Made by a program: the position numbers and the translations under genes. From contig PLZU01000099.1 of NCBI GenBank assembly GCA_003152275.1, positions 6,415 through 41,946 on the forward strand: a stretch of 35,532 bases of DNA, read 5' to 3'. Of the stretch, positions 1 to 7,441 are shown piece after piece. Under the pieces are notes generated by a model that was not told the origin of the DNA, searched no databases, and saw nothing but the letters and a program-made list of their open reading frames with translations. Numbering within the stretch: the first letter of the stretch is position 1; every line of letters starts with the position of its first letter. This stretch comes from Actinomycetota bacterium (GTDB lineage Bacteria > Actinomycetota > Thermoleophilia > Gaiellales > Gaiellaceae).

Positions 1-1027
1 CGAAGTCGAGGTTGATCAGCCCGGGCATCGTGATCAGGTCGCAGATCCCCTGCACGCCCTGCCGCAGCACGTCATCGGCGACCTTGAACGCATCGAGCAT
101 CGACGTCGAGCGATCAAGAACCTCGAGCAGCCGATCGTTCGGGATGACGATCGTCGTGTCGCAGGCCTCGCGCAGCAACTGCACGCCGACGCTCGCCTGG
201 CCACGCCGCTTCGTTCCCTCGAACTTGAACGGCGTCGTCACGATCCCGACCGTCAACGCACCGAGGTCGCGCGAGATCTTCGCCACGATCGGCGCCGCAC
301 CGGTACCGGTACCGCCGCCCTCGCCCGCAGCGACGAACACCATGTCCGCGCCGCGCAGCGCATGCTTCAGCTGGTCGTAGCCTTCGTCCGCGGCACGGCG
401 GCCAATGTCCGGATCCGCGCCGGAGCCGAGCCCCTTCGTGAGCTCGCGCCCGATGTGGATCTTCACCGGCGCGTCGCTCATGTGCAGCGCCTGGATGTCC
501 GTGTTCACGGCGATGAACTCGACCTGGTTGATGCCCGCGTCGATCATCCGGTTGACGGCGTTCAAGCCGGCACCGCCGACGCCGACGACCTTGATCACCG
601 CGAGATACGCGCCGGCGTCACGCACCGGACCACGGTGCAGGCGCGCGGGCTGTTCCGGCAACGCATCGGCGTAATGCGAGACGGGCTGCGAAACTGGTGG
701 CGGCGGCACCGCACGGATCTGCGGCGGTGAAGGATCCGGCGTCGGAAGCGGAGCCGGTGGCATCGGTACCGGCGCTGGCGCCGGGGGCTGCGGCGTCGGG
801 TCGGGCCGGGGCGTCGGCGGCGCAGGGATCTCACCGCGCGCTGCCTCCTCCCAGCTCGGAACGTGGTCGACCGTGCGCTCGTCCGGCTCGGTCGCCGGCG
901 CCGCAGGGGCCTCTCCGGCGGCAGGCTCCGGCCCAGGCTGACCCTCGGCCTGGCGCTGCGCTGCCTCCGTCGCGCGGAAGAGCTCCGCGAGCGGGCCTTC
1001 ACGCATGCTGGCGCGACGACGCGCCAT
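1..1027 (-). CDS. ftsZ: Cell-division protein FtsZ with Pro-rich N-terminal extension (3' end cut by window)
   Basis: Tubulin-like GTPase that forms the division ring. I translated 342 codons running off the left edge. The GTPase core starts near residue 145 ([10 protein letters not shown]). The tubulin signature GGGTGTG is at 237-243, followed by [20 protein letters not shown] and MPGLINLDF, all standard FtsZ blocks. Before the core lie about 140 extra residues: a basic start ([10 protein letters not shown]), an Ala/Glu-rich part, then a Pro-rich stretch at about 68-112. Ordinary FtsZ has only 10-20 residues there. The start is chosen because AAGGAGGTG sits 4 nt before this ATG; a GTG at residue 144 would give a normal-length protein but has no comparable site. 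The gene overlaps the 3' end of parA by 29 bp, so the two are probably co-translated. The C-terminal tail is outside the window. Confidence 0.93.
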   Translation of the reverse strand, partial: MARRRASMREGPLAELFRATEAAQRQAEGQPGPEPAAGEAPAAPATEPDERTVDHVPSWEEAARGEIPAPPTPRPDPTPQPPAPAPVPMPPAPLPTPDPSPPQIRAVPPPPVSQPVSHYADALPEQPARLHRGPVRDAGAYLAVIKVVGVGGAGLNAVNRMIDAGINQVEFIAVNTDIQALHMSDAPVKIHIGRELTKGLGSGADPDIGRRAADEGYDQLKHALRGADMVFVAAGEGGGTGTGAAPIVAKISRDLGALTVGIVTTPFKFEGTKRRGQASVGVQLLREACDTTIVIPNDRLLEVLDRSTSMLDAFKVADDVLRQGVQGICDLITMPGLINLDF

Positions 1028-1832
1028 TGAGCACCTCCTTGGCGAGGTCGCGGTACATGTCCGCGGCGTCCCCCGTTGGGTCGTACCTCAAAACCGACAT
1101 CCCCTTCACGGGCGCCTCCGCATAGCGAACCGTTTTGCGAATCTTCGTATTGAGTACGAGATCGCCGAAATTCTCCTTCAGGATCTCTACCGCCTCGCGA
1201 GAATGCAAGAGGCGCTTGTCGAACATCGTCGGGAGGATCCCCTGGATCTCGACCTGCGGATTGAGGTTCTCCCGGATCATGGCCAGCGTGTTTTCGAGCT
1301 GGACGAGCCCGCGCAGCGAGAGGTACTCGCACTGCACCGGCACGATCACGCCGGTGGCCGCGACGAAAGCGTTGATCGTCAGCAGGCCCAGCGACGGCGG
1401 GGTGTCGATCATGATCCAGTCGTACTCCTCGCGGGCGGCGAGCAGCGCCTTCTCGAGCGCTCGTTCGCGGCCGATCATCGAGGACAGCGCAAGCTCGGCT
1501 CCGGCTAGGTCGATGGACGCGACGGCTACGTCGATCTCGCCCTTCCGGATGATCTCCGTGATCGGCAGCTTGTGGACGAGCACGTCAAACATCGAGCGAT
1601 CGATCTCGTCCGGATTCCAGCCCTGCGACATCGTCAGGTTGCCCTGCGGGTCCAGGTCGATCGCGAGGACTTTCTTCCCCTTTTCGGCCAGCGCGACGCC
1701 GAGGTTCAGCGTGGTCGTCGTTTTCGCGACGCCACCTTTTTGATTCGCAAAAGCGATGACCCGAGCCAGTGTCGGTCCCCTATCCGAGCGCGCCCGCGTG
1801 TTGGGACGCGTAAGCAGCCGCGTGAGCGCCAT
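999..1832 (-). CDS. parA: ParA/Soj-family chromosome-partitioning ATPase
   Basis: 277-aa ATPase of the ParA/Soj/MinD group, which bind DNA or membrane in the ATP form and position chromosomes or division proteins. The deviant Walker A box KGGVAKTT is at residues 32-39, followed by AIDLDPQGN and the DTPPSLG box. The C-terminus matches Soj ([23 protein letters not shown]). About 24 basic residues precede the usual start of the fold. The ATG at 1832 has a fair ribosome site (AAAGGTGA), and a TACGTT box at 1853-1858 could be its -10. No parB is visible here. Because it overlaps ftsZ, a role in division-site placement is as plausible as DNA segregation. Confidence 0.92.
   Translation of the reverse strand: MALTRLLTRPNTRARSDRGPTLARVIAFANQKGGVAKTTTTLNLGVALAEKGKKVLAIDLDPQGNLTMSQGWNPDEIDRSMFDVLVHKLPITEIIRKGEIDVAVASIDLAGAELALSSMIGRERALEKALLAAREEYDWIMIDTPPSLGLLTINAFVAATGVIVPVQCEYLSLRGLVQLENTLAMIRENLNPQVEIQGILPTMFDKRLLHSREAVEILKENFGDLVLNTKIRKTVRYAEAPVKGMSVLRYDPTGDAADMYRDLAKEVLNGASSRQHA
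1032..1040 (-). promoter_or_regulatory. Ribosome binding site of ftsZ
   Basis: On the minus strand AAGGAGGTG lies 4 nt upstream of the ATG at 1027, inside the parA coding sequence. It is one of the few full Shine-Dalgarno sequences in the window, and it decides the start of the extended ftsZ reading frame. Confidence 0.8.
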
Positions 1833-1875
1833 AGTCGCTCACCTTTCGGATCAACGTAGCAGAGTCCTTCTCAAG

Positions 1876-1881
1876 TAGTTT
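1876..1881 (+). promoter_or_regulatory. Candidate -10 box (leaderless) for the MFS gene
   Basis: TAGTTT followed by 7 nt and the ATG at 1889. No Shine-Dalgarno sequence is present, so transcription probably begins at or within a base or two of the start codon. The site lies in the 56-bp gap between divergent parA and the transporter gene. Confidence 0.45.
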
Positions 1882-1888
1882 CCTGGCG

Positions 1889-3277
1889 ATGGAGCGGAAG
1901 TGGCGGGCACTGATCATCGTCTGCGTGGCGATCTTCATGTTGCTCCTCGACATTACGGTCGTCAACGTCGCCCTCCCCTCCATTCAGAGGCAGCTGCACA
2001 CCTCATTCACCGATCTCGAGTGGGTGATCGACGCATACGCCCTCCTCCTCGCCACCTGCATGCTGAACGCGGGGACGCTCGGCGACCTGCTCGGCCGCAA
2101 ACGGATCTTCATCGGCGGGGTCGTCCTCTTCACCCTGGCCTCGGCGCTCTGCGGCTCGGCCACCTCCCCGCTCTTCCTCAACCTCGCGCGCGGCCTCCAG
2201 GGCGTTGGCGGGGCAGCCATGTTCGCGGTCTCGCTCGCGATCCTCTCCCAGGAGTTCCACGGGCGAGAGCGCGGGACCGCCTTCGGAATCTGGGGAGCGA
2301 CGGTCGGCGCGGCGGTCGCGATCGGGCCGCTCGTCGGCGGCGCACTCACCGAGTGGGCCGGCTGGCGGTGGATCTTCTTCGTCAACCTGCCGATCGGCAT
2401 CGGGTGCGTCGCAGGCGCTGCGCTGTACTTGCACGAGTCCCGCGACGAGGGGCACGGAGGGTTCGACTGGCTTGGCTTCGCGTTCTTCACCGGCGGCCTC
2501 TTCTCACTCGTGCTCGCGCTGCTGCGTGGCGAGGGCTGGGGCTGGGGCAGCGGCAGGACGATCGGCCTTTTCGTCGCCGCGCTGGTGCTGCTCTGCGCCT
2601 TCGCCGTAGCCGAGCTGCGGCAGCACGCGCCGATGTTCGACCTCGGGCTATTCCGCAATCCGTCGTTCACGGGCGCGCAGATCGTCGCGTTCACGATCTC
2701 GTCTTCGATGTTCGCGATGTTCCTCTTTCTCACGCTCTACATCCAGCTGCAGCTGCACTACACGCCGCTCGACGCAGGGCTTCGCTTCCTACCGCTCTCG
2801 GTGCTCGCGTTCGTGACCGCGCCGATCGCGGGACGGCTCTCGACGCGCGTTCCCGTGCGCATCCTCTTCGGCGTCGGCATGTCACTCGTCGGCATTGCGT
2901 TGCTCCTGATGCACGGGATCACTCCGTCATCGGGCTGGACGACCCTCCTGCCCGGGTTCATTGTCGGCGGCATCGGCGTCGGTCTCGTGAACGCGCCGCT
3001 CGCCTCGACCGCGGTCGGCGTCGTCGAGCCGCGACGCGCCGGCATGGCGTCGGGCATCAACAACACGTTCCGTCAGGTCGGCATCGCGACCGGGATCGCC
3101 GGACTCGGCGCGATCTTCCAGAGCAAGGTGCACGGGCAAGACAGAGCCGCGTTCGTGTCAGGGCTGAACGCGATTCTGCTCGTTGCAGCGATCGTGGCGT
3201 TCGTCGGCGCAGCCGCCGGCCTCGCGCTCGTGCGCGGACGCGACTTCGTTAGAACGCGGCCGCAAGACGCGGCCTGA
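1889..3277 (+). CDS. MFS drug/proton antiporter, DHA2 (EmrB/QacA) type
   Basis: 462-aa membrane protein with many hydrophobic segments, as expected of the DHA2 group of 14-helix exporters. Diagnostic motifs are LDITVVNVALP in the first helix (about 20-30), the loop motif GDLLGRKR (motif A), and GPLVGGALTEWAGWRWIFF (motif C of antiporters). Such proteins expel toxic organic compounds in exchange for protons; the substrate cannot be read from the sequence. It is transcribed divergently from parA, and its 3' end overlaps the next, convergent gene by 29 bp. No regulator is adjacent. Confidence 0.9.
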   Translation: MERKWRALIIVCVAIFMLLLDITVVNVALPSIQRQLHTSFTDLEWVIDAYALLLATCMLNAGTLGDLLGRKRIFIGGVVLFTLASALCGSATSPLFLNLARGLQGVGGAAMFAVSLAILSQEFHGRERGTAFGIWGATVGAAVAIGPLVGGALTEWAGWRWIFFVNLPIGIGCVAGAALYLHESRDEGHGGFDWLGFAFFTGGLFSLVLALLRGEGWGWGSGRTIGLFVAALVLLCAFAVAELRQHAPMFDLGLFRNPSFTGAQIVAFTISSSMFAMFLFLTLYIQLQLHYTPLDAGLRFLPLSVLAFVTAPIAGRLSTRVPVRILFGVGMSLVGIALLLMHGITPSSGWTTLLPGFIVGGIGVGLVNAPLASTAVGVVEPRRAGMASGINNTFRQVGIATGIAGLGAIFQSKVHGQDRAAFVSGLNAILLVAAIVAFVGAAAGLALVRGRDFVRTRPQDAA

Positions 3278-4196
3278 TGCGCACACCGACATGCCACGCC
3301 GCGATCAGCAAGATCACGGCCGCGCCGGTGACGACGACCAGAGCCTGAGCCGCGACGGCAAACGCGAGCGCCTCCGCCTTTGGCACGCCGGAGAGCGCGA
3401 GCAGCGTCGCGCCGGCGCCGGCCTGCATCGCTGCCCCGGCCGGGCCGATCGGCAACGCCGCAGACGCCGCGGATGCGCAGATGAAGCCGAGCGCGAGCGG
3501 AAAGGAGCCTCTAAGTGCGAGCGCGTTCAGCAGCAAGAAGACCGCGGTGCCGCGCAGCGCCCACGAAACCGAAATCAGGAGGAGCGCTGCGAGCGACTCC
3601 TTGCGGCACTGCGTGTGCTCGGAGAGCCAGCGTCCGATGCGGTACTTCATCACGCGTCGCATGCCCGCGAACTTCGGCACCATCGAGACGACGACCGCGG
3701 CGAGCACGCCTCCGACCATGACGAGCAGGAAGCCGGCGCGCACGGTCCATGAGCGTGCGTCTGTCATCGCGACCGTCGCGAGCGGCGCGAGCGCCGCGTT
3801 GTCGAGCATGCCGAGAATGATCAGGCTGAGCCCGATCGTACCGAGCCCGGCGCGCGTTCCCGGGTAGCGCTTCACGCAAGCGATCCGGATCGCATCGTCG
3901 ACGCGGCCCGGCATCGCGACGCCACCGACACAAGCTGCGCCGCCTGCGAAAGCGAGCGCGCCCGCAGTCGGCCGGTCGGCCGGTGCGAAGAGGCGCTGCC
4001 AACCCCACGCCTTGAAGGCATACGCGATCAAAAAGAGCAGCGCGGCGGCGACGACGAGGATCGGATCTGCGTGGTGCAGCGGCCAGCCGCCCTTGATGAA
4101 GTGCTTCACGCTGAAGTAGGAAACTGCGAGAAGTCCGAGGCCGAGACCCCCGTTCAGGAGGATCTGCACCTTTCTATTGCGGAGTAGCACGCGCAC
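3249..4196 (-). CDS. UPF0104 / LPG-synthase-type transmembrane protein
   Basis: 315-aa protein with about eight hydrophobic segments, beginning with a helix at about 12-30. Layout and motifs (LFLIAYAFKAWGWQRLF, the GGVAMPGRVDDAIR loop, and an ALPIGPAGAAMQAGAG segment near the C-terminus) resemble the lysylphosphatidylglycerol-synthase transmembrane family (UPF0104, AglD-like). That family includes lipid flippase-like and glycolipid-related proteins. There is no catalytic LPG-synthase domain, so aminoacylation is not expected. The start is GTG with no strong ribosome site; a later GTG is possible. The function is inferred only at family level. Confidence 0.72.
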   Translation of the reverse strand: MRVLLRNRKVQILLNGGLGLGLLAVSYFSVKHFIKGGWPLHHADPILVVAAALLFLIAYAFKAWGWQRLFAPADRPTAGALAFAGGAACVGGVAMPGRVDDAIRIACVKRYPGTRAGLGTIGLSLIILGMLDNAALAPLATVAMTDARSWTVRAGFLLVMVGGVLAAVVVSMVPKFAGMRRVMKYRIGRWLSEHTQCRKESLAALLLISVSWALRGTAVFLLLNALALRGSFPLALGFICASAASAALPIGPAGAAMQAGAGATLLALSGVPKAEALAFAVAAQALVVVTGAAVILLIAAWHVGVRIRPRLAAAF

Positions 4197-4239
4197 ACGA
4201 GACCTAACGGTGCTATCGGCTCTGGAGGTGTGTGAGATT

Positions 4240-4271
4240 AGGTGGCGCTCATCTCTTTCGGGGGGCCACCT
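4240..4271 (-). terminator. Hairpin between the bicupin and UPF0104 genes
   Basis: Seven-base inverted repeat AGGTGGC (4240-4246) and GCCACCT (4265-4271) with an 18-nt loop, in the 90-bp gap between two minus-strand genes. It has no T-run, so it may be a factor-dependent terminator or a 5' leader structure of the downstream gene. Confidence 0.3.
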
Positions 4272-4286
4272 CCAACGTAGCCGGGA

Positions 4287-5231
4287 CTAGGACGGTTCGC
4301 CGTCGAAGTAGTCGAGCGGCTCCACGCGGGCGATCAGGCCGAGCCCGCGCCAGAAGAGCTTGTTCGAGCGCGGGTAGTAGCAGACGTCATTTGAGTCTTT
4401 CGTCCCGTAGGCGAGGTAGGCGAGGCCTGCGGCGCCTGCCCGCAAGCAATGGGAGATGCGGGTGCCGGCCGGCCGCGAGACGACGTGGCCACGTTTCAGC
4501 GCGTGCGTCTCCTGCGGCTCAGTGGCCGGCGGCTGCCCCGCTTTCGGGGGACCCCAGAGCTCGAGCGTGCCCTCGCCGTCAAGCACGACGAACACCTCTT
4601 CGTCGGCCGAGTGGCAATGCGGCGGTGCACCCTCCTCCTCAGGCGGCAGCTCGATGCGGTTCAGCCCGGCCTGTCTGGCCCCGCCCGCTGCGCCCAGCCG
4701 CTTCGCCATGCCGCCGTACTCGCCCTCGACGTCGTCGAGCGCAACCACGTTCGCCGGCCGCTCGCCCGGCGTGCCGTCCGGGATGCCGAGCGCGGCTTCC
4801 GCGGTCCACGGGTGCTCCTCCATGACCCGCACCGGCGAATGCGCGAGCCATGCGACGTTCGTGCGCGGCAGAACGCCGGCCTCGGGCGTCAGACGCTGGC
4901 CGAAGATGAGCACCTCGAGGCCGCCGTCGCCACCGATCAGCGTGTGTGTCGGCCCGCCCGCCGTGAAGACGAGCGTGTCGCCCGCGACGACGGTGCACGT
5001 CGAGCCGTCCTGCCAGAGCCGTGCCGAGCCACTCAGCACGTGGAAGACCTCTTCCTCCGCCGTGTGCACGTGCGGGGGCGTAATCATCTGACTCGGCTCG
5101 AGCTGCACACGCTGCATGCCCAGGCGCACGCTGCCGGCCGCGTCGGCGAGCCGCTGCCAGCGACCGCCGAGCGGGCGACTCCTTTCGGGAATGTCGAACC
5201 CCTCGACGTCGTCCCAGTGAACGAGCGTCAC
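4287..5231 (-). CDS. Bicupin (two-domain cupin) protein
   Basis: 314-aa cytosolic protein made of two cupin barrels. Each has a metal-ligand motif: PPHVHTAEEEVFHVLSG near residue 53, and PPHCHSADEEVFVVLDGEG near residue 202, each followed by a Gly-rich strand and a PxGTxH-like second motif. The repeat suggests internal duplication. Bicupins include dioxygenases, decarboxylases and sugar or auxin-binding proteins; nothing here fixes the substrate. The start ATG overlaps the stop of the upstream 65-aa gene by 4 bp (ATGA), so the two are translationally coupled. Confidence 0.85.
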   Translation of the reverse strand: MTLVHWDDVEGFDIPERSRPLGGRWQRLADAAGSVRLGMQRVQLEPSQMITPPHVHTAEEEVFHVLSGSARLWQDGSTCTVVAGDTLVFTAGGPTHTLIGGDGGLEVLIFGQRLTPEAGVLPRTNVAWLAHSPVRVMEEHPWTAEAALGIPDGTPGERPANVVALDDVEGEYGGMAKRLGAAGGARQAGLNRIELPPEEEGAPPHCHSADEEVFVVLDGEGTLELWGPPKAGQPPATEPQETHALKRGHVVSRPAGTRISHCLRAGAAGLAYLAYGTKDSNDVCYYPRSNKLFWRGLGLIARVEPLDYFDGEPS

Positions 5232-5425
5232 ACGTTGACTATCGCATGCTCGGCCAGGAGCTGTGCCGCCGCCTCCGCGCGCGGGTCGCGCTCCCGCTTC
5301 GCCCAGACCTCGACCTCCCGCACGAGCTCGCGCAGCTCGTCGAGCACCACGCCCGGTTCGGCGTGCGTGCGGTCGAGCGCCTCGATCCGCTCGAGCCTTG
5401 CGAGCACCGCGCGTGCTTCCTCCAT
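5228..5425 (-). CDS. Small charged helical protein coupled to the bicupin
   Basis: 65 residues, mostly Glu, Arg, Ala and Leu in a heptad-like spacing (ARLERIEAL, LDELRELVREVEVW), so probably a helical hairpin or coiled coil. I do not recognise a family. It is supported as a real gene by the ATGA overlap with the bicupin and by TAGCGT 7 nt before its ATG, which fits the leaderless pattern seen elsewhere in the window. It may be an accessory or oligomerising partner of the bicupin; this is a guess from position. Confidence 0.55.
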   Translation of the reverse strand: MEEARAVLARLERIEALDRTHAEPGVVLDELRELVREVEVWAKRERDPRAEAAAQLLAEHAIVNV

Positions 5426-5432
5426 GCCGGCG

Positions 5433-5438
5433 ACGCTA
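5433..5438 (-). promoter_or_regulatory. Candidate leaderless -10 box for the 65-aa gene
   Basis: Minus-strand TAGCGT, 7 nt upstream of the ATG at 5425, with no Shine-Dalgarno sequence. It would drive the small-protein/bicupin pair. Confidence 0.4.
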
Positions 5439-5452
5439 CCGCGGCGGGTGTG

Positions 5453-6631
5453 TCAGCTCGCGCGCAGCTGTGCAACACGTTCGTTGCCAAGCAGCGTCGA
5501 GTCGAGCTCACTCAGCAGTGCACGCCGGTTGCCGTGGAGGAGCACGGCGACGAGCAGACGGCGGACGAGATCTGTGGTCGGCTCGCGCACCGCGTCGACG
5601 AGCTTCGCCCGCTCCTGCGCGGTCTCGCCGAGCAACGCGGCGGCGCGCATGGCCGCGGCCCAGGTTCCTTCGCCGTTGCCGAGTGCAGAGTCGAGCGCGT
5701 GGCGGAGCTGCTCACGGCGAAACGGATCGTCCTGGAAGAGCGAGAGCTCCCAGCGGTCGAGCGCGTCACCGAGCTTCGAGTCATCGTCTGCGAGCGCGAG
5801 CAGCGGTCGCAGCTTCTGCGCGACGGACGCGCGGAACGGGTCGAGTCGCGTCGGCTCCCCCGGCGGCGCTGTCGCCGCGATCTGCAGCACCGGGCGGATG
5901 CCGTACGGACGCCAGTCGAGGCGCTCGAAGAGCACGGGGCCGGCGGCGACGGGCGCAGCAGTCGCGAGACGAAGCGCGGTTACGGCGTCGGCGAGCTCGC
6001 CGGGCGCGTCCGGCGCCTCGTCGGCGACCGAGCGCTCGAGCTCGAGCACGCACAGGCGGTCCGGCTCCCGTCCGAAGTCGCGCGGAAGCAGGCCCGACGC
6101 CTCGGGCCACATCGCCGCGAGCTCGCCGGTCGCGGCCATGCGGACGCGGATGCCGTCGCCGAGCTCGATCTGCGTGCCGCAGGAGATGCCGATCAGCGGT
6201 GCGACTGCGCCATAGGCGTGCCCCTCGCGGTAGAGCGTCTCCTCGAGCTCCTCGTACGCGCGATCGAACGCGCTGTCGTCCCAGTCGAAGCCGCCGCAGC
6301 CTTCGGCGGTGCGCACGAGCAGCGGCACGAGGACGCTGCGATAGAGCGCGCGGGCCTCGTCGGGTGTGTTGCCCTCGTGCGCTCGCGCGAAGATCCGGGC
6401 GGCCGTTTCGCGCTGCAGGTCGGCTACCGCCTCGCGCACGTCGTCGCGCCCGAAGAGCCGGTCGGCGTGCGCCTCGATGAAGCCGCGCACAAGCGGGCGG
6501 TACTCATAGAGCGTCGGGCGCCCGTACGTCCCGTGCTCCTCGAACGAGAACGGAAGGTCCGCGCCGTGGAACGACGCGAACGCCCCGAGGCAGAACCGGC
6601 GGAGCGTGTCGTAGAGATGAGGCGAACGCAT
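5453..6631 (-). CDS. Conserved-looking hypothetical protein (392 aa)
   Basis: Soluble protein with no signal peptide or membrane span, and no family I can name. It starts MRSPHLYDTLRRFC and has a hydrophobic, aromatic-rich first half (FEEHGTYGRPTLYEYRPLVRGF). A predicted beta segment follows near 150-250, then a helical C-terminal third with regularly spaced charged and Leu residues. That tail loosely resembles HEPN-type helical bundles, but I see no clear RxxxxH active site. It starts 12 bp after the stop of the Nei-like glycosylase gene on the same strand (ribosome site AGGGAAG) and so shares its transcript. Coding status is supported by this placement and by a clean long frame. Confidence 0.6.
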   Translation of the reverse strand: MRSPHLYDTLRRFCLGAFASFHGADLPFSFEEHGTYGRPTLYEYRPLVRGFIEAHADRLFGRDDVREAVADLQRETAARIFARAHEGNTPDEARALYRSVLVPLLVRTAEGCGGFDWDDSAFDRAYEELEETLYREGHAYGAVAPLIGISCGTQIELGDGIRVRMAATGELAAMWPEASGLLPRDFGREPDRLCVLELERSVADEAPDAPGELADAVTALRLATAAPVAAGPVLFERLDWRPYGIRPVLQIAATAPPGEPTRLDPFRASVAQKLRPLLALADDDSKLGDALDRWELSLFQDDPFRREQLRHALDSALGNGEGTWAAAMRAAALLGETAQERAKLVDAVREPTTDLVRRLLVAVLLHGNRRALLSELDSTLLGNERVAQLRAS

Positions 6632-6643
6632 CGGAACTTCCCT

Positions 6644-7405
6644 CTACGCCTTCGGCAGGCGGCCTCCTTGTTGGCAGCCGGGGCACCAGTAGGCCATGCG
6701 GGTGTTTTCGCCCTGCGGATACGAGCGAATAACGGCGCCGCAGCGCCGGCAGGCGCGCCCCATGCGGCGATAGACGTGGTGGAGCGGGCGGGCGCCGTCG
6801 AGCCGGCCTTGCATCAGCCGGTGCGCCACGGCGAGCGTCTCGCGCAGATCCTCGTCCGAGACGTCAGCGAGCGCACGCCACGGAGAGACGCGCGACCTCC
6901 AGAGCGTTTCCGCCTTCCACATGTTCCCGATCCCGGCGACGAGGCGCTGGTCGAGGAGCGCGTCGCCAACGGCGCGCTCCTGGCGCTCGGCGCGCAGCCG
7001 CCCGAGCATCGCGTCGAAGTCCGGCGGGAGGCTGAGGATGTCGGGCCCGAGCTGCGCGATCCGGCGCGCGTCACGCGCGAGCTCGAGCACCGGCCCGTTC
7101 CAGAGGACGGCTTCGTGCTCGTCGCCGCGGAGAACGAGCCACGGGCGCCCGCTGCGGCGTGCGCCGCGGGGCTCGACGCGCCAGCGGCCGTTCATTCTCA
7201 GGTGGCTGCGCAGCACGAGCCCGCCCTCGAAGCGCAGCAGCACGTTCTTCCCGACCGCCTCCACCGACTCGAGGCGGCGACCGCCGAGCCGGTCCGCGAG
7301 GCCCTTCGTCGCCGCGCGCGGATGCGGCGTTTCCACCTCCACCCGCTGGCCGGCGAGCACTTGCAGCTGCAGCGCCGCGCGATGGACCGCGTCACCTTCC
7401 GGCAT
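6644..7405 (-). CDS. Fpg/Nei-family DNA glycosylase (Nei2-like)
   Basis: 253-aa base-excision-repair glycosylase/AP lyase that removes oxidised bases. The N-terminus MPEGDAVHRAA supplies the catalytic Pro2 and Glu3 used after Met removal. The interior has KNVLLRFEGG and LRSHLRMNGRW, the helix-two-turn-helix segment VAGIGNMWKAETLW, and a C-terminal zinc finger CRRCG...CPGC (two CxxC pairs, with an Arg between them). MPEGD rather than MPEGH or MPELP, plus HSHLRM-like text, places it near actinobacterial Nei2. The start is set by the catalytic Pro at position 2 and by TACCCT 6 nt upstream. Lhr is encoded 2.5 kb away on the same strand. Confidence 0.93.
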   Translation of the reverse strand: MPEGDAVHRAALQLQVLAGQRVEVETPHPRAATKGLADRLGGRRLESVEAVGKNVLLRFEGGLVLRSHLRMNGRWRVEPRGARRSGRPWLVLRGDEHEAVLWNGPVLELARDARRIAQLGPDILSLPPDFDAMLGRLRAERQERAVGDALLDQRLVAGIGNMWKAETLWRSRVSPWRALADVSDEDLRETLAVAHRLMQGRLDGARPLHHVYRRMGRACRRCGAVIRSYPQGENTRMAYWCPGCQQGGRLPKA

Positions 7406-7411
7406 GCCACC

Positions 7412-7417
7412 AGGGTA
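7412..7417 (-). promoter_or_regulatory. Leaderless -10 box for the Nei-like gene
   Basis: Minus-strand TACCCT exactly 6 nt before the ATG at 7405, with no Shine-Dalgarno sequence. It lies back to back with the kinase promoter in a 36-bp gap. Confidence 0.55.
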
Positions 7418-7429
7418 GTCGCATCGGCG

Positions 7430-7435
7430 TAGCCT
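7430..7435 (+). promoter_or_regulatory. Leaderless -10 box for the histidine kinase gene
   Basis: TAGCCT exactly 6 nt before the ATG at 7442, with no Shine-Dalgarno sequence. Confidence 0.55.
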
Positions 7436-7441
7436 GTAGGC

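Noticed and set aside
4232..4825. Plus-strand frame across the bicupin gene
   Set aside because: Arg/Ala/Ser-rich shadow of the minus-strand bicupin, which has clear cupin motifs.
5246..7432. 728-codon open frame on the plus strand
   Set aside because: Its translation is Arg/Glu-rich with no family motif and lies opposite the well-supported Nei-like gene and the 392-aa gene; high-GC DNA gives such shadows.
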